The position numbers and the translations under genes are program-made. Below, piece after piece: positions 38,260-48,455 of a DNA stretch of 64,000 nt. Origin of the DNA: Eukaryota sp. TZLM1-RC (Eukaryota > Metamonada: BaSk clade). The stretch spans positions 62,001-126,000 of the forward strand of contig JAUPSS010000011.1 of NCBI GenBank assembly GCA_040285825.1. The letters run 5' to 3'. Within the stretch, counting starts at the first letter, position 1; each line of letters begins with the position of its first letter. The notes beneath the pieces were generated by a model. It saw nothing but the letters and a program-made list of their open reading frames with translations, did not search any database and had not been told where the DNA came from.

Positions 38260-40254
38260 ATGACTGATTACACTGCCCTAGCATCCGAATTAGGCTTTGC
38301 GGATGTTGACCGCTTTGAACTTGCTTGTAAATATCATGGTATCCTTCCATCAGATCTTCAAGAGCGTCCCCAAGAGTCTTTCCGTCTTTCTTCTGATGAC
38401 CTTCCTGCTGAGGTTGAAAAACGTTGGGAACATTTCGAGAAGAAACGTCTAGACCTCGTCCAAATGGTTGCAGATCAGTACAACGCAGATCCACCGGAAA
38501 TCCCTGCTTCCCCTGCATCCACACACTCCTCCCGTGACTCTCCTATGCCTGATACTTCCACCATGGTTGCTTCTGAGCAACAACGTCTGGAAAAACTGAA
38601 GCGTAAACAAAAACAAGAAATCCAACAACTTTTGCTCTGGGAGAAACGACAAGTAGCCATTCAAGAACAACAACAGAAACGTATCGCCCACGAAGCCGAA
38701 CGTGAAGAAAAACGGAAAAAAGAATTACAACGTAAACAAAAGCAACAAGAGGAAGAGCGTAGACGCCGTGAAATGTTAAAGAAACAGAAACTTGAACAAG
38801 AAGAGGCTGAAATGCGACGAATTCAGCTCGAAAAGTTTGAACTAGAAAGGAAACGTTTGCAAGAAGAAGAACGACAGCGGGAGATTCAAGCCAAGCAAGC
38901 CCGACAAAGGGAGATTGAGAGGACACAGAAAGCTGAGGAGCATAAACGAAAGACGGAGGCTATACTACAGCACCAACAACAAAAGCTTTACGAACGTCAA
39001 TTGGAGATTCAACAGAAAGATGAAGAAAGAAAGCAAATGCTAGAGGAACAACGGAAAAAGAAAGCAATGGAAGCAGAGAAGAAGAGGGCTATCAATGAGG
39101 CGAAGGTAGAAGCAGCTAGGCGCCATCAAGAAGACATTCAACGAAAGAAGAAAGAAGATTATGATAGGAAACTAGCTGAGAATGAGGAACGAAGAAGATA
39201 TCACGAACAGCAGCGAAACAAGCAACTGGAGGAAAGAAGAAGACAAGCTGAAGAGAAGCAACGATTGCTAGAGCTGACGTTACAGAGAAATGAGGAGAAG
39301 GAGGAAGAAAGAAGAAGAGCAATCATGGAAAAAAGAAAAGAGGAGGAGGAAAACCAAGCTAGAATCAAGGCTGAAAAAGAAAAGGAACGCCGACTGAAGA
39401 TATTAGAGCATGAACTGAATGAAGCTGATAGACTGGAAAAACTTGAACGATTGAAAAGAAGAGATGCTTTTAGAAGAAGTCTGTTAGAGTCTAGTATTGA
39501 AACCAAGATGTCTAGAGCAGAAATGATGAAGCGGCAACGTGACCATTTGCTTAAAATGAGACGCCAACTTTCTGATCAAAGTGCAATTCAGAAGAAGGCT
39601 ATAACGGAAGCTTTAGAGTATATGAAGGTTACAAAGAAGCTTGAATTACCTGCGCATTTGAAGGACTTGGTACCTAATGATTTATTCCAAATTGATGAAG
39701 GTTTGGAAATTGATAATAGATCACAATCCACAATTCCTCCTGAAGCTCGTGGTGTAGTGAGAAGTGTCAGTCAAATGTCAGATCATGGTAACAAGTCTGG
39801 TGACACAAAGAGCTCAACCCCAAATCAAAAAGAAACTCAAAAAAGAACACCTGTCACTCATCAAAGTCGAGCAGCTTCAAAACCTTCTGTTCAGCCTAGA
39901 ATAACGACATCTGTCAAAAGAGTTCCCAAAGTAAAAAGAGAAGCTCAAGCCTCACCTTATGCTGAACGTCCTTCTAGGCCAAATTCTCGAATATTGGCTC
40001 CAAAAAAGACACCTCAAGTCGAAACTGTACAAAAGGATGAAGAAAAAGAAATTGTCACCGCTGAACTCCTTGAATTAGTAACTGCAGAGCAAGAAAAAGA
40101 AGCGCAAAGATTGGAATTATTGGAGCAGGCCACTACAGATGTTGAAAGGCAACGTTTGGAAAAGATATTCAAAAAGGAACGAGCAATGGCGAATGAAAAG
40201 ATTCTAGAACTTTCTCAACAAAAGGAAGAATTGGCGGAAGGTAGTGTACACTAG
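38260..40254 (+). CDS. Long coiled-coil protein, function unknown
   Basis: 664 residues, single exon, with a clear ATG at 38260. Residues 1-80 form a small folded-looking region (ALASELGFADVDRFELACKYHG, then AEVEKRWEHFEKKR). A Ser/Pro linker follows. Residues about 100-420 form an almost uninterrupted, highly charged coiled coil rich in Glu, Lys, Arg and Gln. A Ser/Thr/Pro-rich region (about 480-590) and a second short helix up to the end follow. No membrane segment is seen. Proteins of this look are common in flagellar, basal-body or cytoskeletal structures, but nothing in the sequence settles the role. An AATAAAAT signal lies about 45 nt after the stop. Confidence 0.85.
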   Translation: MTDYTALASELGFADVDRFELACKYHGILPSDLQERPQESFRLSSDDLPAEVEKRWEHFEKKRLDLVQMVADQYNADPPEIPASPASTHSSRDSPMPDTSTMVASEQQRLEKLKRKQKQEIQQLLLWEKRQVAIQEQQQKRIAHEAEREEKRKKELQRKQKQQEEERRRREMLKKQKLEQEEAEMRRIQLEKFELERKRLQEEERQREIQAKQARQREIERTQKAEEHKRKTEAILQHQQQKLYERQLEIQQKDEERKQMLEEQRKKKAMEAEKKRAINEAKVEAARRHQEDIQRKKKEDYDRKLAENEERRRYHEQQRNKQLEERRRQAEEKQRLLELTLQRNEEKEEERRRAIMEKRKEEEENQARIKAEKEKERRLKILEHELNEADRLEKLERLKRRDAFRRSLLESSIETKMSRAEMMKRQRDHLLKMRRQLSDQSAIQKKAITEALEYMKVTKKLELPAHLKDLVPNDLFQIDEGLEIDNRSQSTIPPEARGVVRSVSQMSDHGNKSGDTKSSTPNQKETQKRTPVTHQSRAASKPSVQPRITTSVKRVPKVKREAQASPYAERPSRPNSRILAPKKTPQVETVQKDEEKEIVTAELLELVTAEQEKEAQRLELLEQATTDVERQRLEKIFKKERAMANEKILELSQQKEELAEGSVH

Positions 40255-40519
40255 AGTTAATGAGATTCATTAATTTGAATCTCTGTTATAATTTAAATTG
40301 TAATAAAATTGTTTAATTATTGATCTAAAGATATATATATATATATATTTATTGGCAATTTCACTTTAAAAAGTGAAAACACCTGAGAACAAGAGGGAGG
40401 TATCGCAAATACCATTTAAAGGAGTGTTTTTTAATAAATATGCAAAAAAATATGTACAAGATGGCTAAAGTAGAGTTCAGCAAATAAATTAAACAATTAA
40501 TACAAAAAACTATAAAAAA
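40255..40519. other. Intergenic between convergent genes, with an AT microsatellite
   Basis: An (AT)n tract at 40331-40346 lies in the shared 3' region of the coiled-coil gene and the CDT2-like gene. Confidence 0.6.
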
Positions 40520-41974
40520 CTAGGGAGAAGCTGGACTAAGAAAATCCAATAATGAGCTTTGTCTGTAATGCCGTGGCCTCTGTTCAATTTCTGGGCTTGA
40601 ATCAACTACAACTACCGGATCCTCAGCTTCTACAGGTGATAACTGACCAGGGAACAATAAAGATTCTCCAGATCTGCTCCATGGGGACGTTGAAACAAAA
40701 GGAGAAGGAGGAGGGGAGGGAGAAGGAGGAGGTCCACCAGTAATCCTAAAGATATCAACCACCCCCTCATCTAGAGCAACAGCGAGAAGAGATGAACACC
40801 AAGAGGGAGTGGCAATGGAACTGGGGAGAGAGTCAAGATTCAGTTGGAGAGGACAGGAGAAGGTGTTGTTCTGGTTATAAATATAGGAAGTGACAGATGA
40901 TTCATGAAGAGTGGAAGCCATGAACGAGTTTGAAACATGATGGGAGGTAACAGTCATCGAGTTCATGTTAGTAGGAAGAGAGAGTAAAGGAGACGTTGAG
41001 GAATGAGGGGTAAGTGTGTCTATTGAGAAGATACCACGTCTGGCCACAGTGGCGAGTAACCTTCCAGTACGAGGAATACATGACAGAGAGGACACCGCAC
41101 CGGGAAGAGAAAACGTGTGAACTGGCTCAATGTCATCAGCGGAGGAGAAGTACGATGCAGGCGAACTCTTGGAAGCAGCGGAAAGGTGAGGAATGTGAAG
41201 CGAGTGTTTATTGGAGGAAGAGCGACGAGACTTGTGTCTTCTTCCAGACTGCAGGCATGTTCTCGCGTCCCACACGTTGACTGCCCCATTGTTGGTTGAG
41301 CTGGCGATATAGTTGTGATCCAAAGCGACAATGTCAGTCTGGCGATCTGCTGTTAGTCGCTTAGCAACTGTAGGTGGAGACTGGGCTCGTAGTTGTGAAA
41401 TTGGAGGTGATCGTGGTGGTGAGGATGGAGATAGGGTACGTGCTGGAGAAAGAGTAGGAGAGGAGGCAGATCGTGTATCCCAAATACATATTCCACCATC
41501 CCTGCTAGCAGTGGCAATTATAGATGGTGATTCTGGTATGAAGCAAGCAGCTTTGACACAAGCTGTATGACCTTCTAAAACAGTAATACGGGTATTAGTT
41601 TCTGTATCCCAAACCACAGCAGACTGATCTGCTGAACATGTTAAAAAAGAAGCATCATGATGTGAGAACCGAAGTTGGTAGATGTATCGATCATGAAGTG
41701 CTGCATCGTATCCACTGTTGTTGTCTACAAGACTCGTTTGGTGTTGATCTATTGGTAAAGGTCCTGTGGGTAGTATAAAATCATCTAATTTAGTGAAGAA
41801 TGCATTTCCACCCTCATCGCCAATGGCTAGTAGAGGATGTAGATTTGCAAAGGAAAGTGTTGTTGGGACAAATGCTAAGGAAGAAGCATCTGTATTATTC
41901 TCTAATCTGATCGTTCCTATAAGTGTATGTGTGTTCAAGCATATGGGCGGCGAACTGAGATCTTCAGGATTCAT
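40520..41974 (-). CDS. CDT2: CDT2-like WD40 protein (CRL4 ubiquitin ligase substrate receptor)
   Basis: 484 residues, single exon, ATG at 41974. It contains WD40 repeats. The best blocks are FLTCSADQSAVVWDTETN, then a GHTACVKAACFIPE repeat ending in SRDGGICIWDTR, then ASSTNNGAVNVWDARTC. Two WDxR boxes (WDTR, WDAR) are the DDB1-contact motif of DCAF proteins. Their context (ATASRDGGIxIWDTR followed by a long linker and SxxNNGAVNVWDxR) resembles CDT2/DTL, the CRL4 receptor that destroys Cdt1 and other PCNA-bound proteins in S phase. A Ser/Pro-rich linker sits between the two. The C-terminus is Ser/Pro-rich, and I saw no clear PIP box. Another DCAF-type WD40 protein is possible. Confidence 0.65.
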   Translation of the reverse strand: MNPEDLSSPPICLNTHTLIGTIRLENNTDASSLAFVPTTLSFANLHPLLAIGDEGGNAFFTKLDDFILPTGPLPIDQHQTSLVDNNSGYDAALHDRYIYQLRFSHHDASFLTCSADQSAVVWDTETNTRITVLEGHTACVKAACFIPESPSIIATASRDGGICIWDTRSASSPTLSPARTLSPSSPPRSPPISQLRAQSPPTVAKRLTADRQTDIVALDHNYIASSTNNGAVNVWDARTCLQSGRRHKSRRSSSNKHSLHIPHLSAASKSSPASYFSSADDIEPVHTFSLPGAVSSLSCIPRTGRLLATVARRGIFSIDTLTPHSSTSPLLSLPTNMNSMTVTSHHVSNSFMASTLHESSVTSYIYNQNNTFSCPLQLNLDSLPSSIATPSWCSSLLAVALDEGVVDIFRITGGPPPSPSPPPSPFVSTSPWSRSGESLLFPGQLSPVEAEDPVVVVDSSPEIEQRPRHYRQSSLLDFLSPASP

Positions 41975-42014
41975 CTACATCTACGGAAATTTCCAAACAA
42001 TATAATTCTTTCCA
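41975..42014. promoter_or_regulatory. 40-bp bidirectional promoter region
   Basis: Only 40 bases separate the start codons of the CDT2-like gene (minus) and the BuGZ gene (plus). Both promoters and both 5' leaders must share this stretch or overlap the opposite coding sequence. Confidence 0.6.
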
Positions 42015-42611
42015 ATGCCACGGCGGCGAAAGATTGTATTACGCCCATTCTGTTACTATTGTAACAGGATCTTTCAAGATGAATCAATTCTTCTTAATCA
42101 TCAACGAGCACGTCATTTCAAGTGTCTGGTTTGTAAGAAAAAAACTCAAAATGCACCTGGTCTCAAAACACATTATATGAAAGTCCATCATGAACAACTT
42201 ACCAGGATACCACATTCTGTCAAATCACGAGGCAGTAATCCAGATATTCGCATCGTAGGGATGGAAGGAATTCCCAGTGATATTAAACATCCTTTAGATG
42301 ACGGTTCAAAGAGGATTAGACGTCGTTTGGGTGGTTTTGATCCTTCTACAATGCAGCTTCCCTCTACTATTAATCAGTTCATGGCCACTCCTACCACATC
42401 TCTTCCTACTGGTTCAAATGTACCTATGCCCATGATGCCAACACTCAGCACCCCCATGCAGACTAGCACAATGGCTAAAAAGGTCGCTGCTACTGTTCCT
42501 ACCTTCGTTGAGATTCCTGGTTCTAAGAATTGTTTTCTGACTTATGGAGATAATGATTTAAGCATGGAAGAAAGACGAAGCCAATTGGCAAGGTACAAAG
42601 TACATAGTTAG
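42015..42611 (+). CDS. ZNF207: BuGZ/ZNF207 homologue, spindle-assembly zinc-finger protein
   Basis: 198 residues, single exon. Two C2H2 fingers near the N-terminus show the family pattern: RPFCYYCNRIFQDESILLNH, then a KCLVCKKKTQNAPGLKTHYMKVH unit. These are followed by IVGMEGIPSDI, the block matching YGMEGIPE in animal ZNF207. The middle is Pro/Thr/Met-rich. The C-terminus has DNDLSMEERRSQLARYK, matching the GLEBS-adjacent segment (DEDISLEERRA) that binds BUB3. In animals the protein helps load BUB3 on kinetochores and promotes spindle assembly and splicing. It is shorter than the animal protein but keeps both ends. Confidence 0.92.
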   Translation: MPRRRKIVLRPFCYYCNRIFQDESILLNHQRARHFKCLVCKKKTQNAPGLKTHYMKVHHEQLTRIPHSVKSRGSNPDIRIVGMEGIPSDIKHPLDDGSKRIRRRLGGFDPSTMQLPSTINQFMATPTTSLPTGSNVPMPMMPTLSTPMQTSTMAKKVAATVPTFVEIPGSKNCFLTYGDNDLSMEERRSQLARYKVHS

Positions 42612-43413
42612 TTTATTTACTCTCTGTTTATGCTTAATTGTTATTAATTGTATTTTGAATTTTTTGTTTGCTTAATAAATTATAATATCATTTAATTTTT
42701 GATGTGCTTTTCACTTTGGATTTGCATTGTTGCAAAGTTTGTTGTTAGAACAAGGCTGAACTCACCTGAAAAATAGGTTAATATCTCATATGAATTAAAG
42801 TATAGGTCATGCTGACACAATTGAATCCTAAGCAAATTATTTATATAAACGAGTTGATGATGATATAGACGAAGTTAATGGTTATAGAAATAGTCAACAA
42901 GACTTTATGTTTGATCCATTTTAAATAAATAGAAAGCCAACATCAGAAACTGGAAACTATTTGAACGATTTCCAAATATGGCTCAAAAGAAAATAATCAA
43001 GAAATTTGATAACTTTCTATGATATTTTTGATTCCAGTTGGTAAAAATAAATAGTTGATCATTGTTTTCATCGTTTGAGAGCAACTTTAGCAACGAATCC
43101 AGCAGGGCCAGATTTGATAGTGGAAATTCTTGTTTCAATGAATTTCGTAATGTCGGTTGTGTTCATTCAAAATAGTAACATTGTGGCTCTGCAGAATTTT
43201 CTGTTAAAATACCCTGAACAAGAACTCGTAATTTGTTTGCATGACTGAAAAATACTAAATCAAGAAAATCGTACAAGGGGAAAAATGAGCCAGTTGAAAT
43301 TAAATAGTAAAGTAATTGTATGAGTAATAAGTTGAAAAAGGTTTTAATGAAAAATTCTATTACAATAAGAAATCTATATAGAGAAAATAAAACTAAACTA
43401 AAATAATAATAAA
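42612..43413. other. Intergenic between convergent BuGZ and transporter genes
   Basis: About 800 bp. TTAATAAATT at about 42672 is a probable BuGZ polyadenylation signal. A short open stretch at 43057-43245 resembles one motif of a tyrosine recombinase (see findings). Nothing else recognised. Confidence 0.4.
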
Positions 43414-44721
43414 CTATTGATAAAATTGTTTCCAGGAATTTGTTGTTCCAAAGTACAAGAAAATCATCCCTAGCACAACATTGGTGCAGGCAAAACCTCT
43501 TTTCAAAGTCCTTCTCCAATCAGCTTCAAGTTTACCTGATAACCTCAAGAAGAACAGTGCCGGCAAAATGAAGGTCACAAACATTCCCGTTGTTGAGCCA
43601 GATAATCTAACCACATTCTCCACACGCTTCTCCAAGATGCTAACTGTGACAATAGCGGGCACTAAAATGAAGACAAACAAACATTGTCTTCTCCACAATG
43701 GTTTTGGATTGTTCAAGAAAAAGTTCTCAAATGCAGAACGACATGCAAAAAATGCCAAGGGGAACGAGAAGGCAAGAGTGAATGAAACACCAATACGTGC
43801 AATAATGATCAACACATCATCTGCAGCATAGTTTTGAACAATGTTACCCTTAGTTTCGGCTCTAAAGGAACCATACCCAGCTAGGCCTAGTAATGAATAG
43901 AAAACCAAGCAGAAACAAGCAGCACCTAGGATACAAAGAACAAATCGTTGGGGCGTGCGTTGTTTAAGTTCCTTATACAGATTACAGACCTGAGATGAGT
44001 TTGACAATTATGAAACAAAAAATACGTTGTAGTGAGCTGTAAAAGCAACACTTATAAGTGGGATAGACAGAAATATGTCTGTAGAAATGTTGAACCACCG
44101 AAAAGTAGTATTTGTTGGTTGTTCATATGAATTTGTAAGATATCTGAAAACTGCCACAGAAACCAAATACAGAAAAAACAACATTGCTATAGCTGATGTG
44201 AACCTAAGCTTATCTAGTTTAGGTAATAACGCCAAAGGTAATAATACTATACACATAATCAGAATTAACAAAGAAGTACGATCCAAAAGAAAGGCAGGAA
44301 CACTAGAGGACAGTAATTGATTGGTAATACTGGGAACAAAGTCACCCATGAGAACACAAAACATTGTACAAGAACCGATCGTAGTTACACCCACAACAAA
44401 TTCAACAACATATCCCATTGCATTACCCATTGATTTCTTGCCAATAGCTTTATAAGAAAAGGCACCCGTGATTTCACAACAAACAGTGAGAAAGTACATT
44501 CCAAAAGATGAAAAGAAGCAGACGAATAAGAGTAGCATTATTCCTAATGCAGCTCCTGTATCAAGAAAAGCGTGGGGTATTGTGAGAACTCCTGCACCAA
44601 CAATCGTGTTCGTGAGATTTACCGTCGAGCTGAATAGCGATGCACCTTTTGATTCAACATGGAGCGAATCATCACTGAAACTGACTAGCTTCTTTGTTTC
44701 ATCCATCGAGAGAGAAGACAT
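43414..44721 (-). CDS. Amino acid transporter (SLC38/AVT type), one 36-nt intron
   Basis: 423 residues from exons 44026-44721 and 43414-43989. About eleven hydrophobic membrane segments are visible. The N-terminal block STVNLTNTIVGAGVLTIPHA is the unwound first helix typical of the amino acid/auxin permease superfamily and contributes to substrate and ion binding. The intron removes 36 nt and joins SVAFTAHYN to VCNLYKELKQRT, a conserved loop in SLC38/AVT proteins. It probably moves neutral amino acids across the plasma or lysosome-like membrane, coupled to protons or sodium. The exact substrate cannot be told from sequence. Confidence 0.9.
43990..44025 (-). other. 36-nt spliceosomal intron in the transporter gene
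   Basis: GTATTT...TCAG on the minus strand, phase 0. It contains an in-frame TAA, so splicing is required for the full protein. Confidence 0.9.
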
Positions 44722-44810
44722 TGATGAAGATTAATGTATCAGTGGAGCTTATTGATGGAACGAAACGTATTGTGCATTGATAAATTAATATATTTGGGCT
44801 TGTAATTTGT

Positions 44811-44954
44811 TTAATTGTATTTATTGAATTTGCACACTTATTTAAATTAACTCATAACTAATGGGACGACTATCATTGAACCAAGATTTCCTCTACAAAA
44901 TCTTGATCTGCTTGCTGTCTAGCTAAAGCTTCTCTTATTCGATTGAAAAACCGA
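44811..44954 (-). mobile_element. Family C non-LTR mini-insertion, copy C3
   Basis: 144 bp of the family C 3' end, flanked by an exact 13-bp duplication GCTTGTAATTTGT (44798-44810 and 44955-44967). It is a very short 5'-truncated insertion between the transporter promoter and the peptidase 3' end. Confidence 0.9.
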
Positions 44955-45107
44955 GCTTGTAATTTGTCAAAAACAATATACAATCAAGATTTCACATTTG
45001 AATTAAAATAGCAATTAGGGTTCATTTATTGTCTTCACTACTTTTGCATTGGGTGTATGTTGAAACAAAAGACTCGAAGAAAATATTTACAACCAAAAGA
45101 AATGAAG

Positions 45108-47055
45108 CTAAACCATGTCACCAATCCATTTCTCAAAAGATTTAATTGTCATTTCAGCAGTAGAATCCTCAATATTGGCAATTATAGCCTCACCGTGAAC
45201 AATTTTGAAAGAAAGTTCAATATTGGGTAGTCGTTTTAAAAACTGACCTTTACGCCAAAGTGCATTGTTATACTTCTTCATCTCTTCAACAATGACATCA
45301 TCAGCAGGGCGGAGAACTGAAAAAATCAAGTCATCAGAGGTCAATGCCTTACCAGTGAGTTCTTTTACCAAATCAGGAAACTCCCTCGTGCTACCCCACC
45401 GCCAATAATACTGAAGAAGATCAGCACAAACATTGTGATTATGCAGAATTTGCCCATATTTGGAAAAGAAATGTTCACGAGTTGTGTAAACAGCGCATTC
45501 AGCAAGTACATATGCTTGGTAATAAGCACTGGATTCAAAGCTGAGAATGTCTATGGTGAGGACAGAGAAGGGAGAACACACGAGGAACACTCATGAGAGG
45601 CCGTGGAGAAAGAAGGCCATTGAGGAGCCACTTCTCAATGCGATCAGCTAAGTCTTGCACGTTGTGAGGTGTAACACTTTCTTCAGGAAGTTCGTACAGT
45701 GCTTTCTCAAAAAACGGAACTAAAAGCATTGCTCTGAGCCGTAATAGGCGTTCTGGTTGACGAGATTTGTAGTACTTTTCCAGAACTTCTGGAGGAACGG
45801 TCTCTCCGTCCTCATTGATGCCATACTCAGCGAAAAAGTCACCATCCGACATAAGAGAGTCAAAAAACATTGATTGAGTTCTAGGGTTAGTATTACTATT
45901 GAGTAATCATACTCAGCATTAATGACTGAGAAAGGAGCTCTTTCCTGGGAAAACAAAGGGGAATTAACCAAACATTGTGAATAAGAAAGAGCATGACCTC
46001 CTTCATGTAATAACGTCTTTAAAGCATTAATTCCACTTCCCACTTGGGAGGGGGTACTCAGGGATGTGAAGTTGGCTCGTGCTGGATGCCATTCCCCAGT
46101 TGAATGTTGAAAATGGGAAGGATGTGTCCAATGGCAAAAACCGTTATTGTACTTGTTTGGTCGATCCAACAAATCCAGTGTAAGATCAGCACTTCTGAAA
46201 GAAGCCCCGCAACTTGCAAAAGAGTTAATCCACACTCTCAATGCATTTTTAAAGGAAAAATATGGATCCAAAGCCAGAGTTACATCACCCGAGCTGAAGA
46301 AGTTTATGTTCCAAGGCTGTACGGAGGAAGCTCCATTTCTTTCCTTCATGTCTTGAACATAGTCCTGGAAAGGCTCTCTTGTCCTCCTCTCAATGTCATT
46401 TAAAATGTCAAATACATGTTCCTTGCTCATTCTTTCGGTAGTTTGTAGTTTGTAATCGAAGAAGTCCTTGAACCCCAGCATCTTCGCAAGTCGATTTCTA
46501 TGGTTGACAATGCAACAGAATTCAGTTAGCAATCGAGAACTACCCACATCACGCAAACCCACCCAGCAAGCTTTTCTTACATCTTCTCGGTGATGTGTTT
46601 TAAGCATGGTGGAAAGTTGAACACCAGAAGATTCAATAAAACTTTCTGAATCAGGATCAATGTAACCTAATGTGAACAAAAAAGATGAGCAAACCTGTTT
46701 TCATTTCAGCGTTTCTATGGCGCTGAAGATCTTCCTCAATGGCAATAAGATCCTTGAACACGAGGGAAGCTTGTTCGGAAGGAAACTGATAACATTGAAA
46801 GCATTTCTTCATTTCTTTAAGAGTTTGATACTGCAGAGGAGTGAGACCAGACCGATTAAGAGCATCGTCGATTGTCTTCATTGTTTCAGGAGAAGAGAGA
46901 AAGTCAATCATGTCGGCATGTGCATTGGAACAAGCTTTAGGATCGACTCCATCGATTCCCATTTTAGAGGCCCAAAAAGCTTCTTCATAAGTTTCATGAA
47001 GAGCAAGATAACGGTTGTTTATCGAATCAATAAGGTGATCGATATCAGCACTCAT
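45108..47055 (-). CDS. M3-family zinc metallopeptidase (oligoendopeptidase type), three short introns
   Basis: 618 residues from exons 46695-47055, 45913-46666, 45582-45880 and 45108-45550 (minus strand; total length a multiple of three). The start is placed at the ATG at 47055 (MSADIDHLIDSIN); a longer frame to 47115 lacks support. The zinc site HEGGHALSYSQ is near residue 340, and the downstream Glu ligand is in NAETQSMFFDS, which is rebuilt across an intron. A C-terminal SVPHILSFESSAYYQAYVLAE block matches the substrate-binding PH...YxYxY region of M3 peptidases. No signal peptide or membrane segment is seen, so it is probably a cytosolic peptidase that trims short peptides. Length fits the oligoendopeptidase F-like branch. 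Confidence 0.9.
45551..45581 (-). other. 31-nt intron 3 of the M3 peptidase
   Basis: GTGTGT...ATAG on the minus strand. I preferred this donor over GTGTTC ten bases upstream because it rebuilds the conserved Pro-His pair (SVPH). Confidence 0.75.
45881..45912 (-). other. 32-nt intron 2 of the M3 peptidase
   Basis: GTATGA...CTAG on the minus strand, with a perfect TACTAAC branch-site motif just before the acceptor. Removal joins INAE to TQSMFF. Confidence 0.9.
46667..46694 (-). other. 28-nt intron 1 of the M3 peptidase
   Basis: GTTTGC...TTAG on the minus strand, the shortest intron seen here. Removal joins NAEMKT to GYIDPDSE. Confidence 0.88.
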
Positions 47056-47393
47056 AGGAAGTAATGGGTGATTATTTAAACAAAAACTTTTTTTTAAAAA
47101 AGCCCTTTCCAACACTTACACCCATACTGCTCAGACCCATACTTGTTGAGCAAAATCACATTGTGCATCAAAATTGGGTACCGTATTACAGTGTTTGTTC
47201 AACAACTTTTGCAATAATTGATTTTCATTGTATTACACTACTTAATACAGTACTTTATATTAAGAAACTAGAACTGTAAAATGACGTATCACGATGCTAT
47301 CATCTAACTGATTGGATAAGTATTGTATCACATATGTCAATATTTGAATTTTACAAAAAAATTTACCTTAGATGTATTTTCTAAAATAAAATT

Positions 47394-47464
47394 TCGCATA
47401 CCGGGAATCGAACCCGGGTCTAGTATGTGAAAGACACTAATGCTAGCCACTACACCATATGCGA
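47394..47464 (-). tRNA. tRNA-Glu: tRNA-Glu, anticodon TTC
   Basis: 71 nt on the minus strand. The 7-bp acceptor stem TCGCATA/TATGCGA pairs fully. The anticodon stem-loop has loop CTTTCAC, so the anticodon is TTC. The T arm is CCGGG-TTCGATT-CCCGG. The D-arm text TGGTGTAGTGGCTAGCAT is typical of eukaryotic tRNA-Glu. No intron. Confidence 0.96.
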
Positions 47465-48044
47465 CTATACAATTTGCCATAGCAGTAAGACACACAACGG
47501 TATGCGATTTTCAATTTTTGCTCCTGAATGGGACAGTTGAAATAGGTGGGAATAACACATTACATTGGTACCCGAACAAAGAAGCATCGTCTATATAAAA
47601 TTTGTTCTCAATCCATCTGAAGAACTTCTTCGTGAACATCCTATGTGTAGTTGAGCGGGTTAAAATAGTCGTATAACTATTTTTTGGCGTTCCTTTTGAT
47701 TGTCGTTTTTGGTGGAGCTTTATTGTCATCAATTGTTTCCTACTAACATTATTTCAAATTTCAAATTTGTACACACTTTTTAGGAATCTAACCCTCTCCT
47801 GAACCAATTTTCACCAATGCACGATTAGTGAGCCTCAGTAACCTAAGAGGGTGGTCCATAAGAGCAACAGGAAATCAATTTATGGTACGTTCTGTGGTAC
47901 CTTTATCAAGTTGCTCAATTCAAATAGTTTTACTATGTTTTGATTTGTTTATTAAAGCCAAAGCCCACTTCAATTTTTGCAGCTCCAATCTGAACAGTAT
48001 AATTATGCTTTGTGAGTATATGATCCTCCTCATATATCAACAGA
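47465..48044. other. Intergenic between the tRNA and Fanzor F3b
   Basis: No clear gene; a 73-codon minus-strand frame (47511-47732) has no recognisable content. Confidence 0.35.
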
Positions 48045-48455
48045 TGGTAAAACAAAAAAGTGCAATATCACAGGACTTGGAAAACTTTGTTTATGGTGAA
48101 GAAGATTATAGATTAACGACTACCGTTGAACAACAAAATTTAAACAAAACTCCAAGTTATGTAGACCATTTGAGATATATGTTTGAGTTTTTTCCACGAT
48201 TTCCAACTAATGAATTCAGTAGACCTGCTGAGTTTATGGCCCCAGTGTTGTTTGCCAATTTTGAGAATAATTTGAAATTGAATTATGAAAAACATGGTTA
48301 ATCGTTTCATCAATGTCTATTTTGACAAAGCAGATGTTGAAAAAGTGTAAGCAAAAATGCACAAACTGAGTGGGTACACAACGCCATTGTCTACTATAAT
48401 TTCATAGTATAGATTTAGACTTCGACAATTCAAAAACATATTTTTAGTTGATGAT
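48045..48455 (+). pseudogene. Fanzor lineage F3, copy F3b, left part
   Basis: Plus-strand N-terminal part of an F3 Fanzor: NFVYGEEDYRLTTTVEQQ, then FEFFPRFPT and LFANFENNLKLNYEKH, then INVYFDKADVEK and RFRLRQFKN. It matches F3a (31068-31530) closely, keeps an intact 85-codon run where F3a is broken, and ends abruptly at GTTGATGAT where retrotransposon E2 begins. Confidence 0.82.

Noticed and set aside
38449-39506. Minus-strand ORFs over the coiled-coil gene
   Set aside because: Leu/Ser/Phe-rich antisense of the Glu/Lys-rich repeat region; typical shadow frames.
41014-42005. Plus-strand ORFs opposite the CDT2-like gene
   Set aside because: No recognisable content and fully overlapped by a well-supported gene.
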